The translations under genes and the position numbers were made by a program. 64,000 bases of DNA from positions 17,424,501 through 17,488,500 of the forward strand of contig NC_085128.1 in NCBI RefSeq assembly GCF_030269925.1. The letters run 5' to 3'. The notes under the pieces were generated by a model. The model was not told the origin of the DNA and did no database searches. It saw nothing but the letters and a program-made list of their open reading frames with translations. The stretch comes from Bombyx mori. Its lineage: Eukaryota; Arthropoda; Insecta; Lepidoptera; Bombycidae. Below, one piece after another: positions 1 through 10,499 of the stretch; the stretch's first letter is position 1; the number at the start of each line of letters is the position of its first letter.

Positions 1-58
1 TATAGTGATTTATCTTGAAAACATCATTGTGAAAAATTATTTTATAAATGCCTTCAAC

Positions 59-202
59 AAAGTAACCAAAACAATTTTCAAAGTTTCAAGAGCGAGTCGT
101 TCGGAGCCGGGCCCCTCGTCACCAAACCAACTTCTTCTGTAAGATCAAGCTGGCCAGGGCTGGCTCCTTTCAATTCTACTTTGTCTATGATAACATGTGA
201 GT
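59..202 (+). CDS. Possible exon of glycogen debranching enzyme (partial)
   Basis: A short open stretch reads HQTNFFCKIKLARAGSFQFY followed by FVYDN and then meets a good splice donor (AT|GTGAGT, donor at about 203). The order 'C-K-x-x-L...GSFQ/FYF' resembles the N-terminal beta-rich region of animal amylo-alpha-1,6-glucosidase (AGL), which removes glycogen branches in the cytosol. An acceptor AG lies at about 89-92, and the frame is closed further upstream. I could not find a following exon with the expected glycine-rich continuation in the next 2.5 kb. This may therefore be an isolated exon of a gene lying mostly to the left, an alternative exon, or a decayed copy. The call rests on a remembered family pattern over about 25 residues. 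Confidence 0.35.
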
Positions 203-329
203 AGCCGCCATTTCATATGTCACATTTCCTTTGTTGCATTATTTTTTCATTTTTTCCTTTCAAGTCATTCGTGTAAACAACCTAACCATACCAGATGTGT
301 ATAAGTAAATGAACATAAGTTTTTTTTTA

Positions 330-560
330 AGGATGGTGGCATTATTGGTAACCTGGTCTTTCCGGTTTCACCAGGACAGATGAGGCAGCATAGGTTCAGC
401 CATGAGGAATGCGATTTGTTAACAGTTGCCCTAACATCTCCAAAGGAGACCTAACTGCTTAAGGGCAGCTGCTTTGCAAATGTATCTACTGAGGGATCAG
501 AATCGCATCCTGCTGAAGACCCTGTGAGAAGCTCAGCAGGCTGATGTATGGGTCAACTTA
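330..560 (-). mobile_element. 3' end fragment of a jockey-type LINE
   Basis: Read on the minus strand this is a diverged copy of the 3' untranslated end of the LINE at 52718-56407. It shares the 'gagaagctcagcaggctgatg' type stretch and the terminal segment that reads tcaccaggacag on the plus strand. No coding region remains. Confidence 0.65.
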
Positions 561-1735
561 AGCTATGAGATTAAACACATCACTGCTGAAAATCATTGAT
601 ATATTAAGTATAAGAAGATGAGTGAATGAAAAAACAACCAACATTAGAATGGTAATATAACATAAAGTTAACAAGGAATACAATTACATAGATCTAAGTT
701 AGCTGAAATAAGCATCGTGTGAATTTTTTAAATTTGATCGGTAACCCTGGCTGCTGAACTGTCGAGTACATATACTCTGTCAAGTAGGCAAATTTATTAG
801 ATTTTGATATTCATTATTGAGTTTAAGTTCACAAGCCACACCTTTGCAGGGTACCCAAGTTAGAGAAAATCCTAGCAAAGAACAGTTGAATATAACGTTC
901 ACAAAAAAAAAAATTAACACATTCAAACCACAAGATACAAAATATTTTTTTATGAAATAAGTTGTTGTCGATTGTTATTCTTATAGGCGTCATGGAAAAT
1001 ACACTCTAATATTGTTAAAAGTAAAGACGAATGACATATAGCATAGCTCATCATAAATTATAAATAAATTTTAAGAACGAACTAGGTACGTAACACAATA
1101 TTCTTACCAATTTGATTTTATAAAATTGAAGATCCCTAAGCTAAAACCACTTCATTGTATTCAATTCAATAAAAATAAGCTATAAAATTGGAATATTAAT
1201 TCATTAATATAGTCTTTTATCTGCTACCTTTCTTCTTCACTTTGAATTTTGAAATGTTTTTGAATTTTGTCAATATTAGTGACATTAGTATCCTACAAGT
1301 GACCTTCACAACGCTCACCCGGTTTTCTCCGAACGCATATTGTACGTCAGTGCCGGTCCGGCGAGATTTTCCATATATGCGGCAGAACCGCCATTCGTAA
1401 AGTCTCCTTATGTTTGTGGGGCCTAGTTTAGTTCAAAAATAATGGCGTGCGATGATGCTTGATTAAATAAAATATGGGTTATATTGGGTAAAATATGGGG
1501 ATTTTTATCGACAAATTACTATCCCAATTTTCTCTTGGCCCCTCCATACTAGAATGGCACCCATTCTGTTTTTTTTTACTTCGCAGCTCGGGCACTTGCA
1601 CTGATTTAATCATTGCTATCGATGTCTTAGGAAGACGTTAGAGGTGTCATTTGAAAGCTAACAATGTAGACCATTAACTTATGATACATTTGATTCAATA
1701 TTTTTACATCAATATCTTTCACAAAATAACAAAAA
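560..1735. other. AT-rich intergenic DNA, no gene seen
   Basis: No frame of useful length, splice-supported exon or recognisable repeat is apparent. A more GC-rich patch at about 1290-1400 has no coding signature I can defend. Confidence 0.5.
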
Positions 1736-1814
1736 AAGTATGCGGGATTCGAACACCATTGCATCGCTAAATACGAATGCACCGGACGTCTTATTCTTTA
1801 AGCCACGATGACTT
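1736..1814 (-). repeat. Bm1 SINE, tRNA-like head only
   Basis: On the minus strand this gives the tRNA-related 5' head of Bm1: an A-box-like GGCTTAAAGAATAAGACG stretch, then a B-box-like GTTCGAATCCCGC. The conserved body and tail seen in other copies are absent, so this is a truncated copy. Confidence 0.75.
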
Positions 1815-2168
1815 TTGAAATCATGGAGTATATATACCGTCGACCGATTAGAAACGCGGCTCGGTCGCGTATTGACTTGATGATGATGAGGCATTTGACC
1901 TTCGAGGCCCACGGTATGGACCAAAGATTTTGAGGGCAAGAATGCAGTTACTGCCTGATTAAAGAAGAGATACTAGCAGTGGTATAGGGAGGGCGGTCCC
2001 TTTTGAAGAGCAGTGATATTCATGGGGTTCATGTCAACGGCTAGGTTGTAAAATGTTACCGTCCCAGTTGTTTTTTTTTTTATTGTTATAAAATATTAGG
2101 AAATATTTTTGTCTGTGCGTTTGTTTGTAAGATTGGAAATGGTTGAGTCAATATGTATGTAATTTTCA

Positions 2169-2415
2169 GAAACGTATGGAAATAAAGAAGTGGCAATGGG
2201 CCGGTCACATCTGTCGAGCCAGCGACGCCAGGTGGGGGAGGAAAGTCCTCGAATGGAGGCCACGGATGTGTATAAGGAGCGTGGGGCGTCCTCCAACCAG
2301 GTGGACTGACGACTTAGTGCGCACGGCGGGAAGTCGTTGGATGCGGAAGGCGGAGGACCGCATTATGTGGAAGGCATTGGGGAAGGCCTATGTCCAGCAG
2401 TGGGCAGATAAAGGC

Positions 2416-2443
<28 letters not shown>
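2169..2443 (+). mobile_element. RTE-type LINE, C-terminal fragment with (GAT)n tail
   Basis: An open frame reads WQWAGHICRASDARWGRKVL...VGRPPTRWTDDL...YVQQWADKG, the hallmark C-terminus of RTE/BovB-like retrotransposon polyproteins downstream of the reverse transcriptase. It is followed directly by a GATGAT repeat tail (about 2417-2443), the usual 3' end of such elements. The endonuclease and most of the reverse transcriptase are missing, so this is a 5'-truncated, dead insertion. The frame opens at about 2143 only because upstream flanking DNA happens to be open. Confidence 0.8.
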
Positions 2444-2446
<3 letters not shown>

Positions 2447-2725
2447 AATAGACTTGAGCTATAGTTTTTTTTAACAGAAAGCATATATACATTTTTAGGT
2501 TACGTATGATATCGCGTGTTCGTGGTCGTCACTGATATGTATAATAATTATAAAATTATCCAAAAGTCATAACCCCGTTCATGTAATACTAATCTTATCT
2601 TAGTAAACAAATGATGTATCTCGAATAAAAGTATTTAATTTATAATAAAAAACCAAGCTGCTATTTAGTTTTATAGAACTGCGCTACGAGCGACGTTTTT
2701 CTGGAAGTTAAGAGAAAACTCGAAA

Positions 2726-3694
2726 ATGAAAGTGGTCATAACAGGAGCTGCTGGCTTTTTGGGTTCGCGTTTAGCTGATGCTTTGCTAAAACCAAATTCC
2801 GAACTGTGTGTGACTGAATTGGTGTTAGTGGATACGATCTTACCACCCTCCCGAAAAGATCCACGAGTAATAACACTCGCCCTCGATATCACAACACCCG
2901 AGGCTGCGCGTAAACTCGTTGATACTGATACCGATGTACTGTTTCATTTGGCTGCAGTCGTAAGTGGACATGCTGAAGAAGACTTCGATCTTGGAATGAA
3001 AGTGAATTTCAACGCAACGAGATCATTGCTGGAGGCAGCGAGACATCGAGCTACGAAGCTTCGTTTTGTTTTTACCAGTACTGTTGGGGTGTTCGGAGGT
3101 GACCTGCCCCCTATTATAACTGATCAAACTGCCGCAACACCTCAGAACTCTTACGGCATTGCTAAGGCTATGAGCGAGCTTCTTATCAATGATTACTCTA
3201 GACGAGGTTTCGTTGATGGGAGAGTTGTTCGTCTTCCAACAGTTAGTATTCGCGCCGGAACTGCCAACAGAGCCGTGACATCTTTTGCAAGCGGAATTAT
3301 CAGGGAGCCATTGAATGGTGAAGTAGCTATCTGCCCCGTTCCACCTGATCAAGAGTTATGGCTTTCAAGTCCTGGATCTGTTGTGTATAATTTAATACAC
3401 GCTGCTACTTTACTTAGCTCCGAATTAGAGAAATGGAGAGTGATAAATCTACCTGGAATCAGTGTCACAGTTCGTAAAATGATTTCCTCGTTGTGTGAAG
3501 TTTCTGGAAGCAAGGTTGCTAAGCTGGTACGCTATGAACACGATGAGACCATAAGTGCAATGGTCGGCAGTTTCCCAAGCAGGTTCGACAACTCACGAGC
3601 ATTGAGGCTTGGATTTCGAGTGGATTCTAATTTTACGGATGTGATACGGTCCTATATATTGGAAGATCTAAAACAGGTTAGCTTCGGTTTTTGA
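2726..3694 (+). CDS. D-erythronate dehydrogenase-like SDR (NAD-dependent epimerase/dehydratase family), intronless
   Basis: A single uninterrupted 322-residue frame encodes a complete extended short-chain dehydrogenase/reductase. The Rossmann dinucleotide motif GAAGFLG lies at residues 7-13, HLAAVVSG at 74-81, a Ser/Thr in the FTST strand at 117-119 and the catalytic pair Y143-x3-K147 in SYGIAK. Segments such as EEDFDLGMKVN, DYSRRGFVDGR, ASGIIREPLNGE and INLPGISVTV closely follow bacterial DenD, which oxidises D-erythronate at C2 during four-carbon sugar-acid catabolism. Length matches the family. The start is the first ATG of the frame, and an AATAAA signal lies at 3766-3771. There are no introns, while the other reconstructed host genes are split. 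That and the strongly bacterial sequence suggest horizontal acquisition (inference). The substrate in the insect is unknown. Confidence 0.85.
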   Translation: MKVVITGAAGFLGSRLADALLKPNSELCVTELVLVDTILPPSRKDPRVITLALDITTPEAARKLVDTDTDVLFHLAAVVSGHAEEDFDLGMKVNFNATRSLLEAARHRATKLRFVFTSTVGVFGGDLPPIITDQTAATPQNSYGIAKAMSELLINDYSRRGFVDGRVVRLPTVSIRAGTANRAVTSFASGIIREPLNGEVAICPVPPDQELWLSSPGSVVYNLIHAATLLSSELEKWRVINLPGISVTVRKMISSLCEVSGSKVAKLVRYEHDETISAMVGSFPSRFDNSRALRLGFRVDSNFTDVIRSYILEDLKQVSFGF

Positions 3695-3765
3695 GATTTA
3701 ATTTATATTGATATCATAACTGTATCGATTCTTGAAAAAAATGTACATCGATCCTCTTTTATTCC

Positions 3766-3771
3766 AATAAA
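3766..3771 (+). promoter_or_regulatory. Polyadenylation signal of the SDR gene
   Basis: A canonical AATAAA sits 72 bases after the stop codon of the dehydrogenase gene. It suggests the gene is transcribed as a normal eukaryotic mRNA. Confidence 0.6.
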
Positions 3772-3799
3772 TTCTTGAAAAAAATTTAACCCTATTTTC

Positions 3800-5190
3800 T
3801 TGTTTTCTAAAATAACTATTTCAGTATTATAAAACTAGATTAAGTTTCAATTATATTAATCGGCACGAGTCGTGACGTCTCTGACCTTGACATGCGCAGA
3901 AATGCATTTTCGGGTCTGTTTGGGGAACGAGGCAAGAAAAGGGGGTGGCGCCGGTAAGCAGCAAGTTATAGTTCGAAGACTCACCGAAATAGCGCTAGTG
4001 TAGGAAGTGGAAATGACATGAAAATAGCAGTTTTAAACAGAGTGAAGTTTGCCCATAGACCTTTAAAGCTATACTTCAGTGAGTGTGCCGCATTAAAGTC
4101 AAGTGTGGTAGGTAGTTTATTACACTGTTTTCAACATAGACCTATATAGGTTTTCAAATCTTTTCACTTGCTACTATGACGCCTCCTTGATTTGTCAAAT
4201 TTGAAAGGAGGCTTTCAGACATTTTTTATACACAGTGCTCCTTACTTCTACTCTCCATATGGATAACGAAAAGTAAAAACTAGGTCTGCGTCTATTGATC
4301 ATTTCTTGTGATCCGAGTTGCCTGCAGAGAGCGAGTCAAAATTTCTTTCTGTTGGTCCACGCTCCGACTGATAACAGTTTTTAAAAATGGCAAATCTCTT
4401 TCCGACAGTTCAAAAAGTGGTCCATACAAAATTAGCAGCTTGATTGTAAAGTCAAAAACCGGTACTGTAATTGTATAAAATCCAATATAAGTTGTAAGGT
4501 CCTTTACTTGCTAAGTAAACGAGCTCGCTGCCCACGTGATATTAAGTTATTCCCGGAGCTCATAATTTTATAGCAACTGAACCTTCTATCCTTCAGACCA
4601 GAACGCACGACTGCTTCGAGGTGGAACACGGATAGTGGTCCCTAACTTTGCGGACTTCAATTCGTTCTGCCACGAGTAATTGCACAAATTTGCTGCTTTG
4701 ATCCTTATGCCACGATTGTAAGCAAAGTTCCATTAAAAATGTACCTACACTGTGTGTGTGATTTTAAAACCAACATAATCGCATCGCTTGATACGATTAC
4801 TTTAGGCTATGAAGATTCCAAAATTCTATTCACTAGACGATTCGTGGGCATGTTGTAATCGATTAAGTGACTTGATCAATAGTGATCCACTACTTAATTG
4901 AGTAATCATAATAGGCTAAGTGATGCGATCAATCGTGATTGACTAATTAACTCGATCAATCGTGATGGACGGGTTTAGTTGAATCGGCGCAGACGCATTA
5001 AGACATTTCAAATCTTCGCCTAATTCTCTTAGAGGTGACCAAACTTTAATGTATCCATAGGGATATACGAGAATCAGCGCGGTTTTAATTACTTTCTCGG
5101 CCTAATTCAGGAACTCTTGACAAATATCGATATCGCTCTGCTTTGTTCTTAAAGAGACTAAGATGCGGTTTTATGTATCCCTCCCGATTA
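3800..5190. other. Intergenic DNA with short direct repeats
   Basis: No supported gene. Between about 4845 and 4975 a short motif resembling cgatcaatcgtgattga recurs three to four times in diverged form. The rest is unremarkable. Confidence 0.45.
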
Positions 5191-5192
5191 AT

Positions 5193-5625
5193 TAGTCGCC
5201 GTGGCCTAAAGGATAAGACATTCGGTGCATTCGTAACTAGCGATGCAACGGTGTTCGAATCCTGCAGGCGGGTACCAGTTTTTCTAATGAAATATGTACT
5301 TAATAAATGTTCACAATTTACTTTCATGGTGAAGGAATAACATCATGTAATAAAAATCAAACCCGCAAAATGGTAATTTGCGATTACTGGTGGTAGGACC
5401 TAATGTGAGACCGTACGGGTAGGTACCAGCGCTCTGCCTATTTGTACCGGGGGTGATGCGTTTTGGTTCGAGGGTGGGGTAACCGTAACTATACTAAAAC
5501 CTTCAAACTTATATCTCAAGGTGGGTGCCGCATTTACTTTGTAGACGACTATGGGCTCCAGTAACCACTTAACACCAGGGGGGCTGTGAGCTCATCCATC
5601 CATCTAAGCAATAAAAAATAATAAT
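5193..5625 (+). repeat. Complete Bm1 SINE (tRNA-headed)
   Basis: This is one of the most complete copies. The tRNA-like head has an A box (TGGCCTAAAGG) and a B box (TGTTCGAATCC). It is followed by the conserved body (ttactggtggtaggacct..., gtaccag..., atctcaaggtgggtg...) and the tail that ends atctaagcaataaaaaa and runs into an AAT repeat. The internal RNA polymerase III promoter looks intact. The body carries many substitutions relative to other copies in the window, so it is old. Confidence 0.9.
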
Positions 5626-5905
5626 AATAACTTCACTGATTTACCGTATTGAACCATTCCAGTTATTTTGTGTACTAAAAATAAGCTAACGGCCAATTTC
5701 AGAAACGGTCTTTGGAGCTCTTCAGCATAACGTAAATGGGGGCATTTTTCTATGGACGACAGGCATGAACTTAAAGCTCTAAAATCTATGAGCTCAGGAA
5801 TTTACTCAATATTGATGTTGCCTATATTATTAAATAAACACAGGAGCAAAATATTTAGCTATTTATTTGAAAAATATATATGTACAAATATTTATTTAAA
5901 CAGAC

Positions 5906-8363
5906 TTAAAAGTTAAAGAGACTCTCCTCTATAGCTTTCTCAGATTCCCAAGCTTCTGCAGTGTCTAAATTATGTCTCTTTTGTTTTGTTTTCTTTGATT
6001 TAACTTTTTCTGTTTCTTTTGTGTGTTTATGTTTCTTACTTTTCTTTTTGGGAGGTAGCTCTTCAGCATTAGTTTGTTCATTATCCTTTTCAACATAGCT
6101 TGTTTCTATTTTTATCTTATCCTTTTTCTTTTTTTTCTTTTTAGTCTTTTCCGATTCAATATCAACAATATCAATATCTTGTGGTTGATCAACTTCCCTC
6201 AATCTCTCAGCTACAGAAAAAGGTATTTTAATTGCTTTTTTGTAATTTGCACCAAACAATGGATGTCTACATTTAGTATCTAATAATGGGATAAAATTAT
6301 TTTGATTATTTATCATATAATTCTCTTCTCGTATATGTAATTTTGGTATTCTTTTTCTTAGACACAACATACCATTAACAGGTAAACCTTTTATTACAGT
6401 TTTATTCTTATTACGAGATAAAACAGCTATCTTATTTTTTCCTTCGTCCCAATTACATTCATACGTCTGATTATTAATTTTTATTTTACATTTTTTGTCT
6501 AAATTGATTTTGACACCTTTGAAAGCAGCTAAATCAATTATACTGGGACATTTTATAAGAAATATCTCATCATCTGATGTTACAAGTGCCTCCTCCTTCA
6601 AATGATCTAGAGCAGGCTTCAAATTTACATTTGCTTTTAAATAGTTTCTCAACTTTCTGGATTGGTTATCGAGTGTTCTAACATCTATATCTGATTCTTC
6701 TTCCTCAAATCTAATTCTCTCTGATATTGTTCTAGATGTTTTGGTATTTACAATTTCTGGCATATCATGATCTCGTACAGCTTCTGGACATGAAACAGTT
6801 CGATTTTTCGACCCTTCTTCATTGTCTTCAGAGTCACTGTGGCTATGTATATGTTTCTTTTTTTTTCTTTTGTCTAAATTTTCTTTTGAAGATTTCTTAG
6901 CATCGCAATCACTACTACTTATTGGTTGTCTTGTTTCTACAACAGTCTCTTCAGCAGTAAATTTTTCTTCAATGATAGTTTCTTGCTCAGTGGATTCACT
7001 TTTATTTCTTGATTTTTTTTTCTTTTTTTTAGCTTTACTTTCATAATCTTCAGAATCTGCTTGGTGACTCAAAGTACTAGTCTCAAAGTTAGATTCAGCA
7101 ATAACATTGTTATTTTCGGTGTTTGACTCAATTTCATTTTCAGAATTTACCACAGACTCACTCTTGTGGTTTTTCTTTCTTTTTTTTTGTGCTGATGGAA
7201 TTGTGAATGTTTGCTCTTGTTTTACTCGTAGATTCAAATAGCTCTCATCATAAGTTGAGTCATCATCTGGTAAATGTTGTTGGTTTACTGATAATCTGTG
7301 CTTAGAATTATTTTTCAATTCAATATCACTTTCAGGTTCAACCTTAATTTTTTTTTTCTTAGGACTGTCAGTTTCTTCAGTTTTCTCAGTCTTAATTTTT
7401 CTTTTCCTACTCTTTTCTGTTGGTTGATCCCTAGATTCTGTCTCATGTTCACCATTTACAAAGAGTTCTTTGTGAAGTTTCTTTTTATAGCTCTGTCCAT
7501 ATTCAGAGTCTACATCTGATTGATTTATATTTGTAGCTTTTGCCCTGTAGACAAAATAAAAAATTAGTCCTTGCCATCAGTTGGTTACATTGCAGCATCA
7601 GTTAGCTAATTTATATTCTCGTTTCTACCTAGTTACATATTCTTTGAGTTCTCAACCATTTGTAACTGTACTTATAATTTACAGTTTAGATCACGTGTTT
7701 ATTATTTTTATATTTTAATTAACATTTTAAATACTTTACTAGATTCTTTTTATTATTGCCCTTGAAGACTGGCAAGAGCAAACAGACTATCTGATGATCA
7801 CCAGCCACTCATAAACGTCAGCAATGCCAAGGACACGTAGTTTATTTAATTTAAGTTGTTCATTCAGTCATTGACAGAATATTAACTGAGCATAACTATA
7901 TCAAAGAATTGTCATAATTTATTCAGCTAATTTCCACTGCACTAAAGATTCCAATAAGTTCATTGAATGAACATGATAATAATTGAAACATAAATTGCAC
8001 TACTTTAAACCGTGTATTTTTAACAGAAGAGAAACTGGTTTTGGTAAAACTGAAGTTTTATAGGCTCATATTGCGACTTACAATCAAGGAATTTGTGTAT
8101 TAAATGTTATATATCTACGACACTATGTTGTTATGGAGGGTAATCTAATAAAGAATTAGATTTAAAAAGTTAGAGCAATAAATCTAATTCGAGTTACCCA
8201 TTTTGGAAGGCTTGAATTAACACACGCTTGTATTTTATAACCTCACATTGGTTGTCTTTAGTGAAATTAGAATAATACACATGATTACTTACATTTCTTC
8301 TCTATCAGATGTATCAATAGAAGCATCTGACCACAAAAAACTATCCTCCGAAGAAGATTCCAT
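5906..8363 (-). CDS. RNA polymerase I subunit, RPA34/POLR1G family (two exons)
   Basis: Exon 1 is 8363-8293 (ATG GAA TCT..., donor GTAAGT) and exon 2 is 7544-5906 (acceptor CTACAG), joining in frame to 569 codons plus TAA. An upstream ATG at 8367 hits a stop after eight codons, so 8363 is preferred. The protein is very rich in Lys and Glu, with runs such as KKKKKK and repeated KKKRK-type nuclear signals. A conserved-looking core at roughly residues 345-480 (DDEIFLIKCPSIIDLAAF, then VNGMLCLRKRIPKL, then CRHPLFGA) fits the RPA34.5/PAF49 dimerisation domain. That domain pairs with the RPA49 subunit on Pol I and aids rRNA transcription in the nucleolus. The Lys-rich C-terminal tail is also typical. 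Family assignment is from motif memory. Low-complexity composition makes weak similarities risky. Confidence 0.75.
7545..8292 (-). other. Intron of the RPA34-like gene
   Basis: Bounded by GTAAGT (8292) and CTACAG (7545). A degenerate CR1-type LINE tail is visible at about 7750-7835. Otherwise it is AT-rich with nothing coding. Confidence 0.7.
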
Positions 8364-8914
8364 TCATATTTAGCTCGAAAATACAAAACATACCACATAA
8401 AATTACTGACTTTAGTTATTATTTTTAGTTTTATTTTTCCAAATATAAAGGCAAAGGTATCATACCATACTGCCTAATCTTTTATATATATTTTTATGAA
8501 ATATGATATTGAAATGAAATGAGATGATATGTTATGGGATATTTTTATGAAAAATGATAACATGGAGTGAAATGAAATGAAGACGATTAATTTGAGACAT
8601 TAATAAACCGGGATGAAATTAAATGAAATAATATGAGATGATATGGGATGAAATATATTATAATCTCAGTAAAATGGTGGTCATTTACTGAGATTTTATC
8701 AGTGGACTTTTTGGAGGATCCCGAGAAGTTACGTCCAACAGCTTTGTTTCATTTTCTTACATTTGTGCACTTTCACAGATATTAAACTATTAAACAGTTA
8801 ATAAGCCACCGTTATTACACATTTAAGCCTGAAAAAACACTAAATAGACAAAATAAAACAAATCACGCAATTTCACTCCTCGCGTTCCCGCCAAAAAGTC
8901 CTAACTTGAGTAGG
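8364..8914. other. Upstream region of the RPA34-like gene with a degenerate simple repeat
   Basis: This should contain the promoter of the minus-strand gene, although I see no clear TATA element. From about 8500 to 8660 there is a run of imperfect aaatgaaatgagatgatatg units, a decayed pentamer-based simple repeat. Confidence 0.5.
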
Positions 8915-10499
8915 TACCGTAAAATGGGGCGATTAGGGATTGAGAGGCGAATCGGGAAAATCTTTCGACGCTCAATATTAGTTTTAAATTCGTTGCAAAA
9001 TCTTCCATTTTTTGTAGTTTATTAGTAGAATGTTGAAAGTTCACAAAATAACTCTGAATATGCATGATAATAGCTGCTAACTTATAAAAAATCGCGTTTC
9101 AAATTAACTTCCTGTGGTGTAATTATTTTAGTGCTAGAAACTTTGCTCTCTTTTATTTATTTGATAATAATAGAAGACGACTGTGATTTATAAACGTTAT
9201 TTAGTGTTTGAACCATCATATATATTAAAGATAAGTCTCAGTTGTTATTGGTTTTAATGTATTTGAAAAAATAAAAGTACATGTAAAAATCTGTTGTTTT
9301 TGGGGATATTGGGGACATCTTAGGTACAAATAACAACGAAACAGGGTCAATTGGGATGAGAATACGTGAAATGGAAACGACCTAAGTATAAATAGGTACA
9401 GGTTTTTAGGGTTGTCTATGTAGTTATAACAATATTTTTTAAATTTGATGGTTAAAATCTGGTTTATTCATTATGTTTTTGTCTAGAACTTTTATTCAGA
9501 ATTATCAATGTGTTATTTTATTGTTTGGTAAATATTTATATTATCAGTTACCTACGTATTGTTTTCTATATTTAGATATGCCTCGCGTGTACGTATCAAA
9601 GAGTGCAAAGCCTTATAAGAGATATGATTCCTTAATATTAAAAACAGCAATAGAAGCCTATGAAATTGGGAATAAGTCTTTAGTTAAAATAGCTAAGCAA
9701 TTTAATATAAGTAAGTTGATTTTGCACAGACATGTAACAAGAACAATGAAATCTCAAGGTGGACAAAAATGTCTAAGTAATACATAATAAAATATTTAAT
9801 ATTTGTTCAGAGTGGGGGTATTCATCTGATTAATCCATGGAATAGCCGACACACCTAATCTCTTAACCCAGATAAAAATATCAGCCCCTAAGTACTTACC
9901 AAGAACGAAGAAATATAAACCGTTTATAAGAAAGCCCACTCGTTCGAATTTAGGTGCTTACTCTGGTCTCCGTCAATGTTCATTCGGAGTTGTCCGATTG
10001 CGCGGAACTAATTTTAAGTGATGAAATAGATGTTTTTTTACTGTCTCACAATTTACAGGACAAATCTGTCGCGGATCATTTTCCAAGTAAATATAAATTA
10101 ATCATAAGTAAATAAATGTAATCAAGTTTTAGTTATATATATATAGTTAAAGCACTGTCGATTGCACTTATAATTGAGGTGACATCTGCTATGTACTTTT
10201 GTCAGTTTTTCAATGTTTTTTATTGATGATCACTTTGTTGGTGCAACTAAATAAATTAATTAATTAAAACCAAGTAGTGCCAACCCTAGCAAATATTTCA
10301 TTTCGTCCCAATTAACCGCAATTTCCGGGTAAATAGGGATTACACTTATTTTTGCTTTTTTTGCTTAAAGTGGAATGCTAGGTGCATAGTTTTATGACTC
10401 AATCATTTTGATCCTGATATAGCATTATAAACATCAACAACTACCTTAAAATTGGTCATAAAGTTGGAATTTGTCCCTAATCGCCCCATTTTACCGGTA
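8915..10499 (+). mobile_element. DNA transposon with TIRs and TA target duplication (pogo-like, non-autonomous)
   Basis: The left end after TA (8915-8916) reads CCGTAAAATGGGGCGATTAG. The right end, reverse-complemented from 10497 next to TA (10498-10499), reads CCGGTAAAATGGGGCGATTA. The ends match over about 25 bases apart from one inserted G. The TA dinucleotide on each side fits the Tc1/mariner/pogo target preference. Inside at 9577-9783 is a psq-type helix-turn-helix frame, but no DDE catalytic domain remains. Further GGGGA/AATTGGGAT-like subterminal motifs occur at about 9300-9355 and 10305-10345. Total length is about 1.58 kb. I infer a deletion derivative of a pogo-like element. Confidence 0.7.
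9577..9787 (+). pseudogene. psq/CENP-B-type helix-turn-helix fragment inside the TIR element
   Basis: From ATG at 9577 the frame reads MPRVYVSKSAKPYKRYDSLI, then KTAIEAYEIGNKSLVKIAKQ, then FNISKLILHRHV and GGQK before a stop. This matches the opening of pipsqueak-type HTH proteins and pogo-like transposases: a Pro-Arg start, a Tyr-rich linker, a helix with A/S-L-x-x-A-A-x-x-F/Y and the ISK-x-x-L-x-R-H recognition helix. A longer upstream extension to 9473 is open but carries hydrophobic, non-typical residues. The frame stops about where the DDE domain should begin, so it encodes at most a DNA-binding module of 69 residues. It could be a dead transposase or a transposon-encoded binding protein. 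Confidence 0.6.

Noticed and set aside
3023..3352. 109-residue minus-strand frame
   Set aside because: Antisense shadow of the dehydrogenase coding sequence.
5196..5280. tRNA gene
   Set aside because: The A and B boxes belong to the head of a Bm1 SINE. The segment does not fold into a complete cloverleaf and is followed by the SINE body.
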